From: an uncultured Tolumonas sp.
Lineage (GTDB): Bacteria; Pseudomonadota; Gammaproteobacteria; Enterobacterales; Aeromonadaceae
Length of the DNA: 12,120 bases
Direction: 5' to 3'
Assembly (NCBI GenBank): GCA_903931645.1
Contig: CAIZDF010000460.1
Coordinates: 1 to 12,120, forward strand
Numbering within the stretch: the first letter of the stretch is position 1; each line of letters starts with the position of its first letter. The notes under the pieces are model-generated. The model saw only the letters and a list, made by a program, of their open reading frames with translations. It was not told the origin of the DNA and searched no databases. Made by a program: the position numbers and the translations under genes. Shown piece after piece: positions 1 to 8,661 of this stretch.

Positions 1-1941
1 GGTCTGTTGGTCGACGATGCCATCGTGGTGGTAGAAAACGTCGAGCGGGTGATGTCCGAAGAAGGGCTGTCACCGCTGGATGCCACGCGAAAATCGATGG
101 ATCAGATCACCGGCGCCTTAGTAGGGATCGCACTGGTCTTATCTGCCGTATTTGTACCGATGGCCTTTTTCAGTGGCTCCACTGGTGCAATTTACCGTCA
201 ATTTTCGCTGACCATTGTTTCCGCAATGGCACTTTCGGTGCTGGTTGCTTTGATCCTGACGCCTGCGTTATGCGCAACCTTACTGAAACCAGTGAAAAAA
301 GGTGATCACGGCATTCAGACTGGCTTCTTTGGCTGGTTTAACCGCATGTTCGATCGTAACAGTCGCCGTTACCGAACAGTGGTTGGACGCGTGATCCAAC
401 GCAGTGGTCGCATGATGGTTGTGTATGCTGCACTACTGGTTACTTTAGGTTGGTTATTTATGCGCATGCCGACCTCTTTCCTGCCAGAAGAAGATCAGGG
501 GATCGCACTGGCAATGGTGCAACTACCTACGGGTGCGACCCAAGAGCGTACGTTGAAAGTGTTGGATAAAGTATCCGATCATTTCTACAACAATGAAAAA
601 CAGGCGGTGGAATCGGTCTTTACTATCGCAGGTTTCAGCTTTGCCGGTAGTGGTCAAAATGCCGGTCTGGCGTTTGTTAAATTCAAAGACTGGAGCGAGC
701 GTAAGAGCGCTGAGAATTCTGCGAACGCGATCATTGGTCGCGCAATGGGGGCGTTTTCCCAGATCAAAGAAGCCTCAATCTTCGCGTTTAATATGCCGAG
801 TATTCCAGAATTAGGCCAATCAACCGGCTTTGATCTTTATTTACAAGATCGCGGTGGCCTGGGACATGACAAATTGATCGCCGCGCGTAATCAGTTACTG
901 GGTATGGCAGCAAAAGATCCGGCCTGGGTTCGTGTCCGCCCGAATGGTATGGAAGATACGCCGCAATACAATATTCGGGTCGATTACGAAAAAGCCATGG
1001 CGTTAGGGCTGACCGTCAGTGATATTAACAGCACATTATCGACGGCCTGGGGCTCAAACTACGTCAATGATTTTATTGACCGGGGTCGAGTGAAGAAGGT
1101 GTATGTGCAAGCTGATGCACCATTCCGTATGCAACCAGAACATCTGCAACTGTGGTATGTGCGTAATGCGCAACAGCAAATGGTGCCGTTCTCCTCTTTT
1201 GCCGAAGGTTTCTGGAGTTATGGCTCACCCCGACTGGAACGTTATAACGGCTCGTCGGCGGTAGAAATTGTCGGCGAAGCTGCTCCGGGGAAAACCAGTG
1301 GTGAAGCCATGGCTGAGATGGCAAAACTGATCAGCCAATTACCGGATGGGATCGGTTATGAATGGACGGGGATGTCTTATCAAGAGCAAGTCTCTGGTAG
1401 TCAGGCCCCGGCATTGTATGCGATTTCATTGCTGGTCGTGTTCTTGAGTCTGGCGGCATTATATGAGAGCTGGAGTATTCCTTTCTCGGTCATGTTGATT
1501 GTACCACTGGGGGTCATCGGTGCTTTGTTGGCTGCCACTACGCGCGGTCTGTCTAACGACATCTTCTTCCAGGTGGGATTGTTAACTACCATTGGGTTGT
1601 CAGCGAAAAACGCCATCCTGATTGTAGAGTTTGCCAAAGAGCTGTTCGATAAAGGAATGGGCATCAAACAAGCGGTCATAGAAGCATCCCGTATGCGTTT
1701 ACGTCCGATCTTGATGACCTCGATGGCCTTTATTTTAGGGGTGTTACCTTTGGTGATCAGTACCGGTGCCGGAGCCAGTGGCCGTAACGCTATTGGTACC
1801 GGTGTAACCGGCGGTATGATCGCCGCCACAGTTCTTGCTATCTTTTATGTACCGTGCTTTTTTGTACTCGTAATGAAGTATTTCAGTAAGCATCGCCATG
1901 CTTTACGTGCACCGTCTTCTGCGGAGAACCGTCATGATTAA
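1..1941 (+). CDS. RND multidrug efflux pump, AcrB/MexB (HAE1) type, 5'-truncated by window
   Basis: This is the inner-membrane, proton-driven pump of a tripartite efflux complex, which exports hydrophobic and amphiphilic drugs. The reading frame is already open at base 1 and the first Met codons are internal. Codons 1-6 read GLLVDD, the TM4 motif whose two Asp match E. coli AcrB D407/D408 in the proton relay. The partner Lys (AcrB K940) is codon 536, in [12 protein letters not shown]. The 646 codons seen match AcrB residues from about 403 to its C-terminus, so only the N-terminal 40% is outside the window. The drug-pocket Phe residues are kept in [16 protein letters not shown], as is the [17 protein letters not shown] block. 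The stop overlaps the next gene by 8 bp, as in mexAB-oprM-like operons, and an adaptor (AcrA/MexA) gene probably lies upstream of the window. The family is certain; the orthologue (acrB, mexB or another) cannot be fixed from this fragment. Confidence 0.96.
   Translation, partial: GLLVDDAIVVVENVERVMSEEGLSPLDATRKSMDQITGALVGIALVLSAVFVPMAFFSGSTGAIYRQFSLTIVSAMALSVLVALILTPALCATLLKPVKKGDHGIQTGFFGWFNRMFDRNSRRYRTVVGRVIQRSGRMMVVYAALLVTLGWLFMRMPTSFLPEEDQGIALAMVQLPTGATQERTLKVLDKVSDHFYNNEKQAVESVFTIAGFSFAGSGQNAGLAFVKFKDWSERKSAENSANAIIGRAMGAFSQIKEASIFAFNMPSIPELGQSTGFDLYLQDRGGLGHDKLIAARNQLLGMAAKDPAWVRVRPNGMEDTPQYNIRVDYEKAMALGLTVSDINSTLSTAWGSNYVNDFIDRGRVKKVYVQADAPFRMQPEHLQLWYVRNAQQQMVPFSSFAEGFWSYGSPRLERYNGSSAVEIVGEAAPGKTSGEAMAEMAKLISQLPDGIGYEWTGMSYQEQVSGSQAPALYAISLLVVFLSLAALYESWSIPFSVMLIVPLGVIGALLAATTRGLSNDIFFQVGLLTTIGLSAKNAILIVEFAKELFDKGMGIKQAVIEASRMRLRPILMTSMAFILGVLPLVISTGAGASGRNAIGTGVTGGMIAATVLAIFYVPCFFVLVMKYFSKHRHALRAPSSAENRHD
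1923..1936 (+). promoter_or_regulatory. Ribosome-binding site that decides the start of the outer-membrane channel gene
   Basis: GGAG at 1923-1926 lies 7 nt before the ATG at 1934, inside the last codons of the pump gene. The 8-bp overlap with the pump stop suggests translational coupling. The upstream in-frame ATG at 1898 has no such site and would place a charged, non-signal stretch before the lipoprotein signal. Confidence 0.7.
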
Positions 1942-3319
1942 ACGCCCTATCGCGTTGTTAGTATCCCTGTTATTGACAGGCTGTTCACTGGCGCCAGATT
2001 ACCTGCGTCCTGCGGCGCCTATCCCTGTTAATTATGCAACTAAAACTTCTCCAGCTGCTGTGCAAGCAACAGACTGGCAACAGGTGTTTACAGATCCAGC
2101 ATTGAAAAAACTGATTGATACTGCATTACAAAACAACCGCGACCTGCGCGTTGCTGTTTTGAATGTAGAAGCCTATCAGGCGCAATATCGGATCCAACGG
2201 GCAGCACAATTGCCTGATATTACCGCTACAGGTTACCAGGCGCGTCAGCGAATTCCTGGAACTTACAGTGGTGGCGCCAGTGCAATCAGTAATACCGATT
2301 CCGCCACGGTAGGTATCAGTGCCTATGAGTTAGATATGTTTGGTCGGGTGCAAAGCCTGAAAGATCAGGCTTTGGAAAAATATCTGGCACAGGAAGAGAC
2401 ACAACGTAGCACCCAGCTCAGTTTGGTTGCCAACGTAGCGACCGCGTACATGACGCTGTTGGCGGATCACGATCTGTTACGTCTGGCAGAACAAACAGCC
2501 AAAAGTTATGAACAAAGCTAACAGCTGATTGAACAGCGTTACGAAGCCGGGATCTCGTCTTCACTGGATGTTAGCCAGTCGCGCAGTAATTTAGAAAGCG
2601 TGCGTTCCAGTTTGGCACAATATCGCCGTCAAGTGGCCCTCGATCAGAATGCGTTGCGTTTATTGCTGGGCACCGATATTCCAGCCGGATTATCCAACGG
2701 TTTACCAGAGCAAGATCTGACGCTGCTGGCATCGCTGGGAGCCGATATGCCGTCATCGCTGCTGACTCGTCGTCCAGACATTCTGGCAGCGGAACATGCG
2801 TTAAAAGCGGCAAATGCTAATATTGGCGCTGCACGCGCGGCATTTTTCCCCAGCATCAGCTTAACGGCGAATGCTGGCAGCATGAGTTCATCGTTGAACA
2901 AACTGTTTGATGGTGGCTCTGGCACTTGGTTATTCCAGCCAAGTATCAACCTGCCAATCTTTGATTTTGGCAGCCGCGAAGCACAGCTGGATGTTGCCAA
3001 AGTGCAGGAAAAAATCGAAGTCGCGACCTATGAAAAAGCCATTCAGACTGCCTTTAAAGAGGTCTCTGATGGTTTAGTGGCGCAAGATGGTTATCGTGAA
3101 CAATTGCAGGCACAACAAGCGCTGGTCGATGCGAACAAAACCTACTATCAGCTGGCACAAAGCCGCTATGAAAAAGGGGTCGATAGTTATCTGACCCTGT
3201 TAGATGCCCAGCGCTCTCTCTTTACCGCCGAACAAGGTTTGGTCAGCACTCGTTTAGCTTTGCTCAGTAACCGCGTCAGTTTATTTAAAGCTGTTGGTGG
3301 TGGCTGGCAGCAGAAGTAA
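1934..3319 (+). pseudogene. Outer-membrane efflux lipoprotein, OprM/NodT family, interrupted by an in-frame stop
   Basis: The intact form would be the trimeric TolC-like exit duct for the RND pump upstream. The ATG at 1934 is preferred over the in-frame upstream ATG at 1898: it has GGAG at 1923-1926 with a 7-nt spacer and begins a lipoprotein signal, [17 protein letters not shown], with lipobox LTGC and lipidated Cys17. Family signatures occur on both sides of the break: YELDMFGRV before it, and IEQRYEAGISSSLDV, TRRPDILAAEHAL and DSYLTLLDAQRSLF after it. Codon 196 (2519-2521) is TAA, yet the same frame continues without shift to the TAA at 3317-3319, giving 461 codons, normal for the family. 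Homologues usually have Tyr in the matching S-Y-x-L context, so a TAT/TAC to TAA change is likely. The 195-residue product would lack half the barrel and the helical coil. A sequencing error, or a gene inactivated recently enough that no other damage has accrued, are both possible. Confidence 0.9.
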
Positions 3320-3380
3320 TGGATCGTCATCGCCAAAATGAGGGAGCCAAACTAAATCGTAACGGTTAAAGGATGGTTCT

Positions 3381-3402
3381 AACCTGGTAACAGGTTATTT
3401 TG
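3381..3402 (+). terminator. Weak hairpin downstream of the efflux operon
   Basis: AACCTG (3381-3386) and CAGGTT (3391-3396) form a 6-bp stem with a GTAA loop, followed by ATTTTGG. The stem is short and AT-rich and the T-run is poor, so this may be a minor or accessory terminator, or an mRNA 3'-end structure, ahead of the stronger one at 3428. Confidence 0.3.
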
Positions 3403-3427
3403 GTATTTTCCGGCGTGTTGCCGAACC

Positions 3428-3464
3428 GGCTTCATATCATTGATATGAAGCCTTTTTTCTTTTT
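3428..3464 (+). terminator. Rho-independent terminator of the efflux operon
   Basis: The perfect 11-bp arms GGCTTCATATC (3428-3438) and GATATGAAGCC (3442-3452) enclose a 3-nt ATT loop. They are followed by six T, one C and a further T-run. No A-tract precedes the left arm, so it acts on + strand transcription, i.e. the efflux operon. Confidence 0.88.
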
Positions 3465-3510
3465 ACAACAACGACCGCACCATCGTCATTGCTGGTTTTT
3501 CCACCAGCGA

Positions 3511-3540
3511 TGCACTTTATAACTGCTTCTGTGCTAGTAT
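3511..3540 (+). promoter_or_regulatory. Candidate promoter for the membrane protein-kup unit
   Basis: An extended -10 element, TGC followed by TAGTAT (3535-3540), sits about 43 bp before the ATG at 3583. The -35 match is poor (TGCACT at 3511-3516, 18-bp spacer). A 6-bp inverted repeat (GCTGGT at 3491-3496, ACCAGC at 3503-3508) lies just upstream and could be an operator, though short repeats of this kind are common by chance. The location after a strong terminator makes a promoter here likely; the exact site is inference. Confidence 0.35.
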
Positions 3541-3582
3541 TGCGCCGAATAACAGACCCTTAATTAAGTCAGTTTTGGTTGT

Positions 3583-4260
3583 ATGAACAAAATCAGAAAA
3601 TGCCTACTCAGTTGTGGATTACTGCTGCTGCCTTCGCTCGCGTCAGCCGAACCAGTCGCTGAATTCGTCGATACCCTGTTTATTGGTGGCGGCGTCATGC
3701 TGTTTCTTGCTGGTGTGTTACTGCTATTAGTACCCGGGCTATTCAAAACCGGTGTGCTCACTACGTTACTGGCCGATATTTTATTTATGGCCCGAATGCT
3801 GTTTCCTGATGCCCTGGAAAAAAGTATTGCGGCTCAGCCCGACTGGCAACCACTGATTGAATCAGCATCGATTGGTAGTGGGCGCGTTTATGCTGCCGTC
3901 GGTGTTGCCATTATTGTGGTCAGTATTCTGTCGTTACGCTGGTTGTTGCGCTCATTTTTTGCCCCAACAACCACAGCTAAAAAAACAACCTCGCGAACAG
4001 AGCGCGCATCTGCACCTAAACGTGCAGCAACCAAACCAAGTCGCAGCAAAACACGCCTGAATCGTGATCGTGACGATTTTTCCGGTTACACCGAAGAACC
4101 ACCAGCAACACGACCTGAACCACCATCACCGCTACATAACAAGCGTTTCCGTGTGCATGATTATCTGGAAAACTTGGAACATCAGCAGCCACAAACCGAG
4201 ACACCCATTAAACAAGAAACTGAGCAGCCGGCCATTCATTTTGGCCGAATTGAACGCTGA
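3583..4260 (+). CDS. Unrecognised membrane protein with basic, Pro-rich C-terminal tail
   Basis: I do not recognise this 225-residue protein. Residues 1-22 look like a cleavable signal peptide (K/R start, leucine core, ASA before Glu23). Two further hydrophobic segments follow at about 33-54 (Gly-rich, FIGGG...) and 102-122. The region between them holds an amphipathic stretch, [17 protein letters not shown]. From about residue 125 the chain is hydrophilic: first Thr/Lys/Arg-rich, then Pro/Glu-rich, so probably disordered and cytosolic if the segments span the membrane as predicted. No enzyme motif is visible. The ribosome-binding site is weak. The stop is 2 bp before the first kup ATG, so the two are almost certainly cotranscribed, and a role linked to K+ transport or osmotic adaptation is a guess from context only. 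Frame, composition and signal sequence support a real gene. Confidence 0.82.
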   Translation: MNKIRKCLLSCGLLLLPSLASAEPVAEFVDTLFIGGGVMLFLAGVLLLLVPGLFKTGVLTTLLADILFMARMLFPDALEKSIAAQPDWQPLIESASIGSGRVYAAVGVAIIVVSILSLRWLLRSFFAPTTTAKKTTSRTERASAPKRAATKPSRSKTRLNRDRDDFSGYTEEPPATRPEPPSPLHNKRFRVHDYLENLEHQQPQTETPIKQETEQPAIHFGRIER

Positions 4261-4262
4261 GG

Positions 4263-6146
4263 ATGACAAGTAAACTCATGGATGCACATCAAAAACAATC
4301 CCTGCCAGCGATCACTCTGGCAGCTATCGGCGTGGTGTACGGTGATATCGGTACCAGCCCACTGTATACATTACATGAATGTTTTTCTCCGCATATTGGC
4401 TTAGCTCCCACACAACCCGTTATCTTTGGTTTTTTATCACTGATCTTCTGGTCACAAGTGCTGATTGTTTCGCTTAAATACTTAGCTTTTGTGCTGCGAG
4501 CAGATAACCGTGGAGAGGGGGGGATATTAACCCTAATGTCACTAGCCGGCCGCAATACCGACCCTAAAACGACCACTGTATTATTAGTATTAGGGCTCAT
4601 TGGTGGCGGATTGTTCTATGGCGATAGCATTATTACCCCTGCTGTTTCCGTATTATCCGCACTTGAAGGGATGCAAGTTATCGCCCCCAATTTAAAAGAG
4701 TTCGTCGTGCCCTGTTCCTTGGTCGTACTCTTTATGCTGTTTTTTATTCAAAAACATGGGACCGCAAAAGTAGGACGATTATTTGGACCCATTATGGTTT
4801 GCTGGTTCTTAGTCTTAGGCATTTTAGGCTTAAAGCAAATTATTGCGAATCCGACGGTATTATCCGCATTACACCCAAAATGGGCTTTTCACTTTTTTAT
4901 CCAGTATAAAACGACAGCATTTATCGCTCTTGGTGCCGTAGTTCTGTCCGTCACCGGGGGCGAAGCTTTGTATGCAGACATGGGGCATTTTGGCAAACAC
5001 CCTATTCAGTTGGCATGGTTTACACTGGTCTCCCCGGCATTGATCCTGAATTATTTTGGTCAAGGTGCGCTGATCTTGTCTGACCCCACTGCATTGGAAA
5101 ATCCTTTTTTCCTATTAGCGCCAACGTGGGCATTAATACCATTGGTATTGTTATCGACAGCAGCGACCGTGATTGCCTCACAGGCCGTTATTTCCGGCGC
5201 TTATTCCATGACCCGACAAGCGGTACGGATGGGTTATCTGCCCAACATGACCATTATGCATACGTCAGCCGTGGAAGAAGGTCAGATTTATATGCCATTT
5301 ATTAACTGGCTGCTGTTTTTCTGCATCGTGATTATCGTTACCACTTTTGCCGAATCCAGCAAATTGGCCGCGGCATACGGCATCGCAGTAACGGGAACGA
5401 TGGCAATCACCAGCATCTTGGCATGTTATGTTGCACGGTATAATTGGGACTGGTCTCGTATCGTCGTGAAATACCTAGGGATCGCTCTACTCTGTATCGA
5501 TATCCCTTTTTTCGCTGCCAACTTGTTGAAAGTATTTGAGGGCGGCTGGTTACCTTTGGGAGTTGGTGCTCTAACATTTGCGGTGATGGCGATCTGGAAA
5601 TGGGAACGCTTCTTACTATTACGACAACTCAGTCGTATGAGCATGCCGTTGGAAGCATTTGTAACTATGGTGGACAAAGAGTCACCAGCGAAAGTTCCTG
5701 GCACTGCTATTTATTTGTCTCGAACGCCACAAGGCATTCCGCATGCGTTATTACATAATTTAAATCATAACCATGTACTGCACGAACGCATCGTTTTGAT
5801 GACGTTCCGTACTCAGGATGTCCCTTATGTTGACCCCGATCAGCATATAGAAATCAAAGAATTACCCAATAATATCTGGCGAATTTCAGTCACTTATGGA
5901 TTCCATGAAGCACCAGAAGTGAATGAAGTGTTCCGTCGTTGTGCGATGAAAGGGATGTCATTCAATCTGAATAACACCACCTTCTTCCTATCGCGTGAAA
6001 CGCTTATCCCATCTCACCGTTCTATCATCGCTCGGTTACGCGCAGCCTTATTTATTTGGATGAGCAAAAATTCACTGCGTACCAACGACTTCATTCATGT
6101 GCCCGCCGACCGTGTGGTGGAAATGGGTGTTCAGGTCGAAGTGTAA
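4263..6146 (+). CDS. kup: Low-affinity potassium transport protein Kup (KUP/HAK/KT family)
   Basis: Kup is an inner-membrane K+/H+ symporter for K+ uptake, important at low pH and under hyperosmotic stress. The TM1 signature [14 protein letters not shown] is present, with the Asp equivalent to E. coli D23. Also conserved are [62 protein letters not shown] and [22 protein letters not shown]. About 12 hydrophobic segments fill residues 15-440, followed by a soluble cytosolic C-terminal domain of about 190 residues ([32 protein letters not shown]). The length of 627 residues fits the family (E. coli 622). The start is uncertain: ATG 4263 is 2 bp after the upstream stop, with GAGG directly abutting it, while ATG 4278 (622 residues) aligns exactly with the E. 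coli start but leaves a 15-nt spacer. Termination-reinitiation from the upstream gene could serve either. Confidence 0.97.
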   Translation: MTSKLMDAHQKQSLPAITLAAIGVVYGDIGTSPLYTLHECFSPHIGLAPTQPVIFGFLSLIFWSQVLIVSLKYLAFVLRADNRGEGGILTLMSLAGRNTDPKTTTVLLVLGLIGGGLFYGDSIITPAVSVLSALEGMQVIAPNLKEFVVPCSLVVLFMLFFIQKHGTAKVGRLFGPIMVCWFLVLGILGLKQIIANPTVLSALHPKWAFHFFIQYKTTAFIALGAVVLSVTGGEALYADMGHFGKHPIQLAWFTLVSPALILNYFGQGALILSDPTALENPFFLLAPTWALIPLVLLSTAATVIASQAVISGAYSMTRQAVRMGYLPNMTIMHTSAVEEGQIYMPFINWLLFFCIVIIVTTFAESSKLAAAYGIAVTGTMAITSILACYVARYNWDWSRIVVKYLGIALLCIDIPFFAANLLKVFEGGWLPLGVGALTFAVMAIWKWERFLLLRQLSRMSMPLEAFVTMVDKESPAKVPGTAIYLSRTPQGIPHALLHNLNHNHVLHERIVLMTFRTQDVPYVDPDQHIEIKELPNNIWRISVTYGFHEAPEVNEVFRRCAMKGMSFNLNNTTFFLSRETLIPSHRSIIARLRAALFIWMSKNSLRTNDFIHVPADRVVEMGVQVEV

Positions 6147-6162
6147 ATCGATTGATTCGACG

Positions 6163-6189
6163 AGCCGGGGCCTGCCCCGGCTTTTTTGT
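6163..6189 (+). terminator. Rho-independent terminator after kup
   Basis: The arms AGCCGGGG (6163-6170) and CCCCGGCT (6175-6182) form an 8-bp stem, mostly GC, with a CCTG loop, followed by a six-T run that starts within the right arm. It lies 17 bp after the kup stop and separates kup from uvrD. Confidence 0.93.
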
Positions 6190-6192
6190 CTG

Positions 6193-6221
6193 TTGGGTCT
6201 CTGCGTAACAACAGGTATACT
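6193..6221 (+). promoter_or_regulatory. Candidate sigma-70 promoter of uvrD
   Basis: TTGGGT (6193-6198) and TATACT (6216-6221) are separated by 17 bp. The -10 matches consensus at five of six bases and the -35 at three. Transcription would start near 6228, just at the LexA-like site, with a leader of roughly 57 nt. The promoter begins right after the kup terminator, so uvrD is an independent unit. Confidence 0.55.
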
Positions 6222-6226
6222 CTTTT

Positions 6227-6246
6227 TACTGTATAAAAACCCACCC
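6227..6246 (+). promoter_or_regulatory. Degenerate LexA (SOS) box before uvrD
   Basis: TACTG followed by TATAAAAACC and CAC gives CTG-N10-CAC (6229-6244), one base away from the LexA core CTG-N10-CAG. The left half is perfect (TACTGTA). The E. coli uvrD box is also CTG-N10-CAG with a spacer ending in ACC, and uvrD is a classical SOS gene, so homologous placement next to the promoter is persuasive. The broken right half implies weak LexA binding. I infer modest SOS induction. Confidence 0.45.
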
Positions 6247-6263
6247 CTGAATCACGCGGGTGG
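6241..6263 (+). other. Small hairpin in the uvrD leader
   Basis: CCACCC (6241-6246) and GGGTGG (6258-6263) can form a 6-bp GC-rich stem with an 11-nt loop between the LexA-like site and the ribosome-binding site. No T-run follows, so it is not an obvious terminator. It could affect leader stability or translation, or be coincidental. Confidence 0.3.
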
Positions 6264-6284
6264 CGCACTATTTCTGGAGCTGCG

Positions 6285-8474
6285 ATGGATATCTCCCACC
6301 TGCTGGATGGTCTGAACGATAAACAACGGGATGTGGTTGCCGCCCCGCAACAAAACATGCTGGTGCTGGCGGGTGCTGGTAGCGGTAAAACTCGCGTGTT
6401 AGTCCATCGTATTGCCTGGTTACTGCAAATAGAACAAGTTTCGCCGCATAGCATTCTGGCCGTGACCTTCACCAACAAAGCCTCGGCAGAAATGCGTGGG
6501 CGTATTGAGCGTCTGCTGGGCAGCAGTCTCGGTGCTGGGCGCGGTGGGATGTGGATCGGTACCTTCCATGGTCTGGCGCACCGTCTGTTACGCGCCCATC
6601 CGCTGGATGCCAATCTGCCGGAAGATTTCCAGATCATCGACAGTGACGATCAACTGCGCCTGCTGAAACGTATTTTGCGTAACCTGAATCTGGATGAGAA
6701 ACAGTGGGTGCCACGTGCTGTCGCCGGTTATATCAATAACAAAAAAGATGAAGGATTACGCCCGCATCATATTGATGTATTTGATCCGGTTGGCCGGATC
6801 TATCAGCAAATTTATGCCACCTATCAGGCTACCTGCGATCGCGCTGGCTTAGTCGATTTTGCTGAATTATTACTGCGGGCTCACGAATTATGGCTGCATA
6901 AACCGCATCTGCTGGAACACTATCAGCAACGCTTCCGTCATATTCTGGTCGATGAATTTCAGGATCCCAACGGCATTCAATACGCTTGGATCCGCATGCT
7001 GGCCGGAGACAGCAGCAAAGTGATGATCGTCGGTGACGATGATCAGTCGATATATGGCTGGCGTGGTGCTCGGGTCGAGAATATTCAGCGTTTCATGCAG
7101 GATTTCGCTGACGTGCAGACCATCCGTCTGGAGCAAAACTACCGCTCTACCAGTACCATACTGAAAGCCGCCAACCAGCTGATCGCAAATAACTCCGCCC
7201 GCTTGGGTAAAGAGTTATGGACTGATGGTGTCGCCGGTGAAGCCATCTCAGTTTATGCCGCTTTTAACGAAGTGGATGAAGCCCGCTTTATCGTGGGCAG
7301 GCTGAAAGCCTGGCGTGAGCAAGGTAACAGCCTGCTGGATGCCGCCATTCTTTACCGCAATAACGCCCAGTCGCGTATTCTGGAAGAAGCCTTAATGCAG
7401 GAGTTGCTGCCCTACCGCATCTATGGCGGCCTGCGTTTCTTTGAACGACAAGAAATTAAAGATGCCCTCGCCTATCTGCGATTGGTCAGTAACCACAGTG
7501 ACGATGCTTCGTTCGAGCGTGTAGTGAACACACCAACACGTGGTATTGGCGATCGTACCTTAGGCTTGATCCGAGAAGCGGCCCGTGACCGTAGTCTGAA
7601 CCTTTGGCAAGCCGCGTGGCAGTTGTGCGAACAGGGTGTGTTGGCCGGACGCGCCGCCAGTGCCGTGCGTCATTTTCTGGCGCTGATCAATCAACTGGCA
7701 AGTGAAACCGAAGAATTACCCTTGCATGTGCAAGTTGACCGCGTGATCCGCCAGTCCGGTTTATGGACCCATTACGAAAACGAGAAAGGTGAAAAAGGCC
7801 AATCGCGGATCGAAAACTTAGAAGAACTGGTAAACGCCACCCGCTTATTCCGCCCCGCCGAAGAATATCTGGATATGAGCCCGCTCACCGCCTTTCTGGC
7901 GCACGCCACGCTGGAGTCGGGTGACAAGCAGGCGGATGAGTTTGAAGAAGCCGTGCAGTTGATGACACTACACAGCGCCAAAGGGTTGGAGTTCCCGCTG
8001 GTCTTTATGGTCGGCGTTGAAGAAGGCATGTTCCCCAGCCAGCAAAGCTCCGAAGAACCCGGCCGCCTCGAAGAGGAACGCCGCCTGTGTTATGTCGGCA
8101 TGACCCGCGCCATGCAAAAGCTCTATCTGACCCATGCTGAAAGCCGTCGCTTATATGGCAAAGAGAGCTACAACCGCCCTAGCCGCTTTCTCAAAGAGCT
8201 ACCAAGTGACTGTCTGGAAGAGATCCGCTTACGCACTCAGGTGAGTTGGAGCAACAGCGCACAATCACAAGGACGTTTTAGTCAGGAACGTCTGCAAGAC
8301 AGCTTCAGCAGCACCGGTTTTAAACTGGGTCAACGGGTAGCTCATCCAACCTTTGGGGAAGGTGTCGTGCTGAATTATGAAGGTGTCGGTGCGCAAAGTC
8401 GGATCCAGGTTAATTTCGCTACCGCTGGCAGCAAATGGCTGGTCGTTGCTTATGCCCGCCTAGAAGCACTTTAA
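6285..8474 (+). CDS. uvrD: DNA helicase II UvrD (superfamily 1A, 3'-5')
   Basis: UvrD unwinds DNA in nucleotide-excision repair (releasing the incised oligonucleotide and UvrC) and in MutHLS mismatch repair, and it removes RecA from single-stranded DNA. Its 729 residues match E. coli UvrD (720) across the whole length. Visible motifs are the Q motif LNDKQRDVV (10-18), Walker A AGAGSGKTR with Lys35, motif Ia AVTFTNKASAEMR, TFHGLAHRLLR, motif II DEFQDPN at 223-229, motif III GDDDQSIYGWRGA, motif IV LEQNYRSTSTIL, motif V LMTLHSAKGLEF and motif VI RLCYVGMTRAMQKLYLT. The C-terminal Tudor-like domain (KLGQRVAHPTFGEGVV onward, about 676-729), known in the family to contact RNA polymerase, is present. 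GGAG (6276-6279) lies 5 nt before the ATG. One oddity is Pro228 where homologues have Thr after the DEFQD box. Confidence 0.98.
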   Translation: MDISHLLDGLNDKQRDVVAAPQQNMLVLAGAGSGKTRVLVHRIAWLLQIEQVSPHSILAVTFTNKASAEMRGRIERLLGSSLGAGRGGMWIGTFHGLAHRLLRAHPLDANLPEDFQIIDSDDQLRLLKRILRNLNLDEKQWVPRAVAGYINNKKDEGLRPHHIDVFDPVGRIYQQIYATYQATCDRAGLVDFAELLLRAHELWLHKPHLLEHYQQRFRHILVDEFQDPNGIQYAWIRMLAGDSSKVMIVGDDDQSIYGWRGARVENIQRFMQDFADVQTIRLEQNYRSTSTILKAANQLIANNSARLGKELWTDGVAGEAISVYAAFNEVDEARFIVGRLKAWREQGNSLLDAAILYRNNAQSRILEEALMQELLPYRIYGGLRFFERQEIKDALAYLRLVSNHSDDASFERVVNTPTRGIGDRTLGLIREAARDRSLNLWQAAWQLCEQGVLAGRAASAVRHFLALINQLASETEELPLHVQVDRVIRQSGLWTHYENEKGEKGQSRIENLEELVNATRLFRPAEEYLDMSPLTAFLAHATLESGDKQADEFEEAVQLMTLHSAKGLEFPLVFMVGVEEGMFPSQQSSEEPGRLEEERRLCYVGMTRAMQKLYLTHAESRRLYGKESYNRPSRFLKELPSDCLEEIRLRTQVSWSNSAQSQGRFSQERLQDSFSSTGFKLGQRVAHPTFGEGVVLNYEGVGAQSRIQVNFATAGSKWLVVAYARLEAL

Positions 8475-8504
8475 TTTATAGTAAGAAAATATTCGCCAGC
8501 TCGG

Positions 8505-8543
8505 TGTCGTCAGGCTGACATGTTGCCTGACGACATGATTTGT
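8505..8543 (+). terminator. 11-bp hairpin after uvrD, possible terminator with a poor T-run
   Basis: TGTCGTCAGGC (8505-8515) and GCCTGACGACA (8525-8535) pair perfectly around a 9-nt loop, 30 bp after the uvrD stop. Only TGATTTGT follows, so intrinsic termination may be weak. It is most simply the uvrD 3' end, but a protein-binding palindrome before the asr-like gene is also possible. Confidence 0.5.
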
Positions 8544-8575
8544 ACAATCAGTTACACCTCGATACCATTCATACA

Positions 8576-8604
8576 CTGAACACTAGACAACTCGGATCTA
8601 TTAT
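8576..8604 (+). promoter_or_regulatory. Candidate promoter of the asr-like gene
   Basis: CTGAAC (8576-8581) and TATTAT (8599-8604) are spaced by 17 bp. The -10 matches five of six consensus bases and the -35 only three, which would fit an activator-dependent promoter. It would give a leader of about 50 nt. A second TACAAT hexamer at 8543-8548 lacks a good -35. This is a pattern match only. Confidence 0.3.
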
Positions 8605-8661
8605 CTCCTCATGGTCAAACGAAACGGCCATAACTCATAACTACATACTGGAGTAACCGAT

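Noticed and set aside
1401..1829. Antisense ORF of 142 codons inside the RND pump gene
   Set aside because: It lies opposite a strongly conserved pump region; no ribosome-binding site or recognisable domain.
2600..3319. Separate 239-codon gene starting at GTG 2600
   Set aside because: It is the same frame as the outer-membrane channel after its nonsense codon; no start signal of its own and half a conserved family domain.
4620..4640. Kup residue Asp in [10 protein letters not shown] where E. coli has Glu
   Set aside because: An acidic residue is kept and, from memory, Asp is common here in the KUP family, so not a defect.
6131..6637. Antisense ORF of 168 codons over the uvrD start and leader
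   Set aside because: It runs through the kup terminator and the uvrD promoter, and its Arg/Pro-rich composition is typical of a shadow frame.
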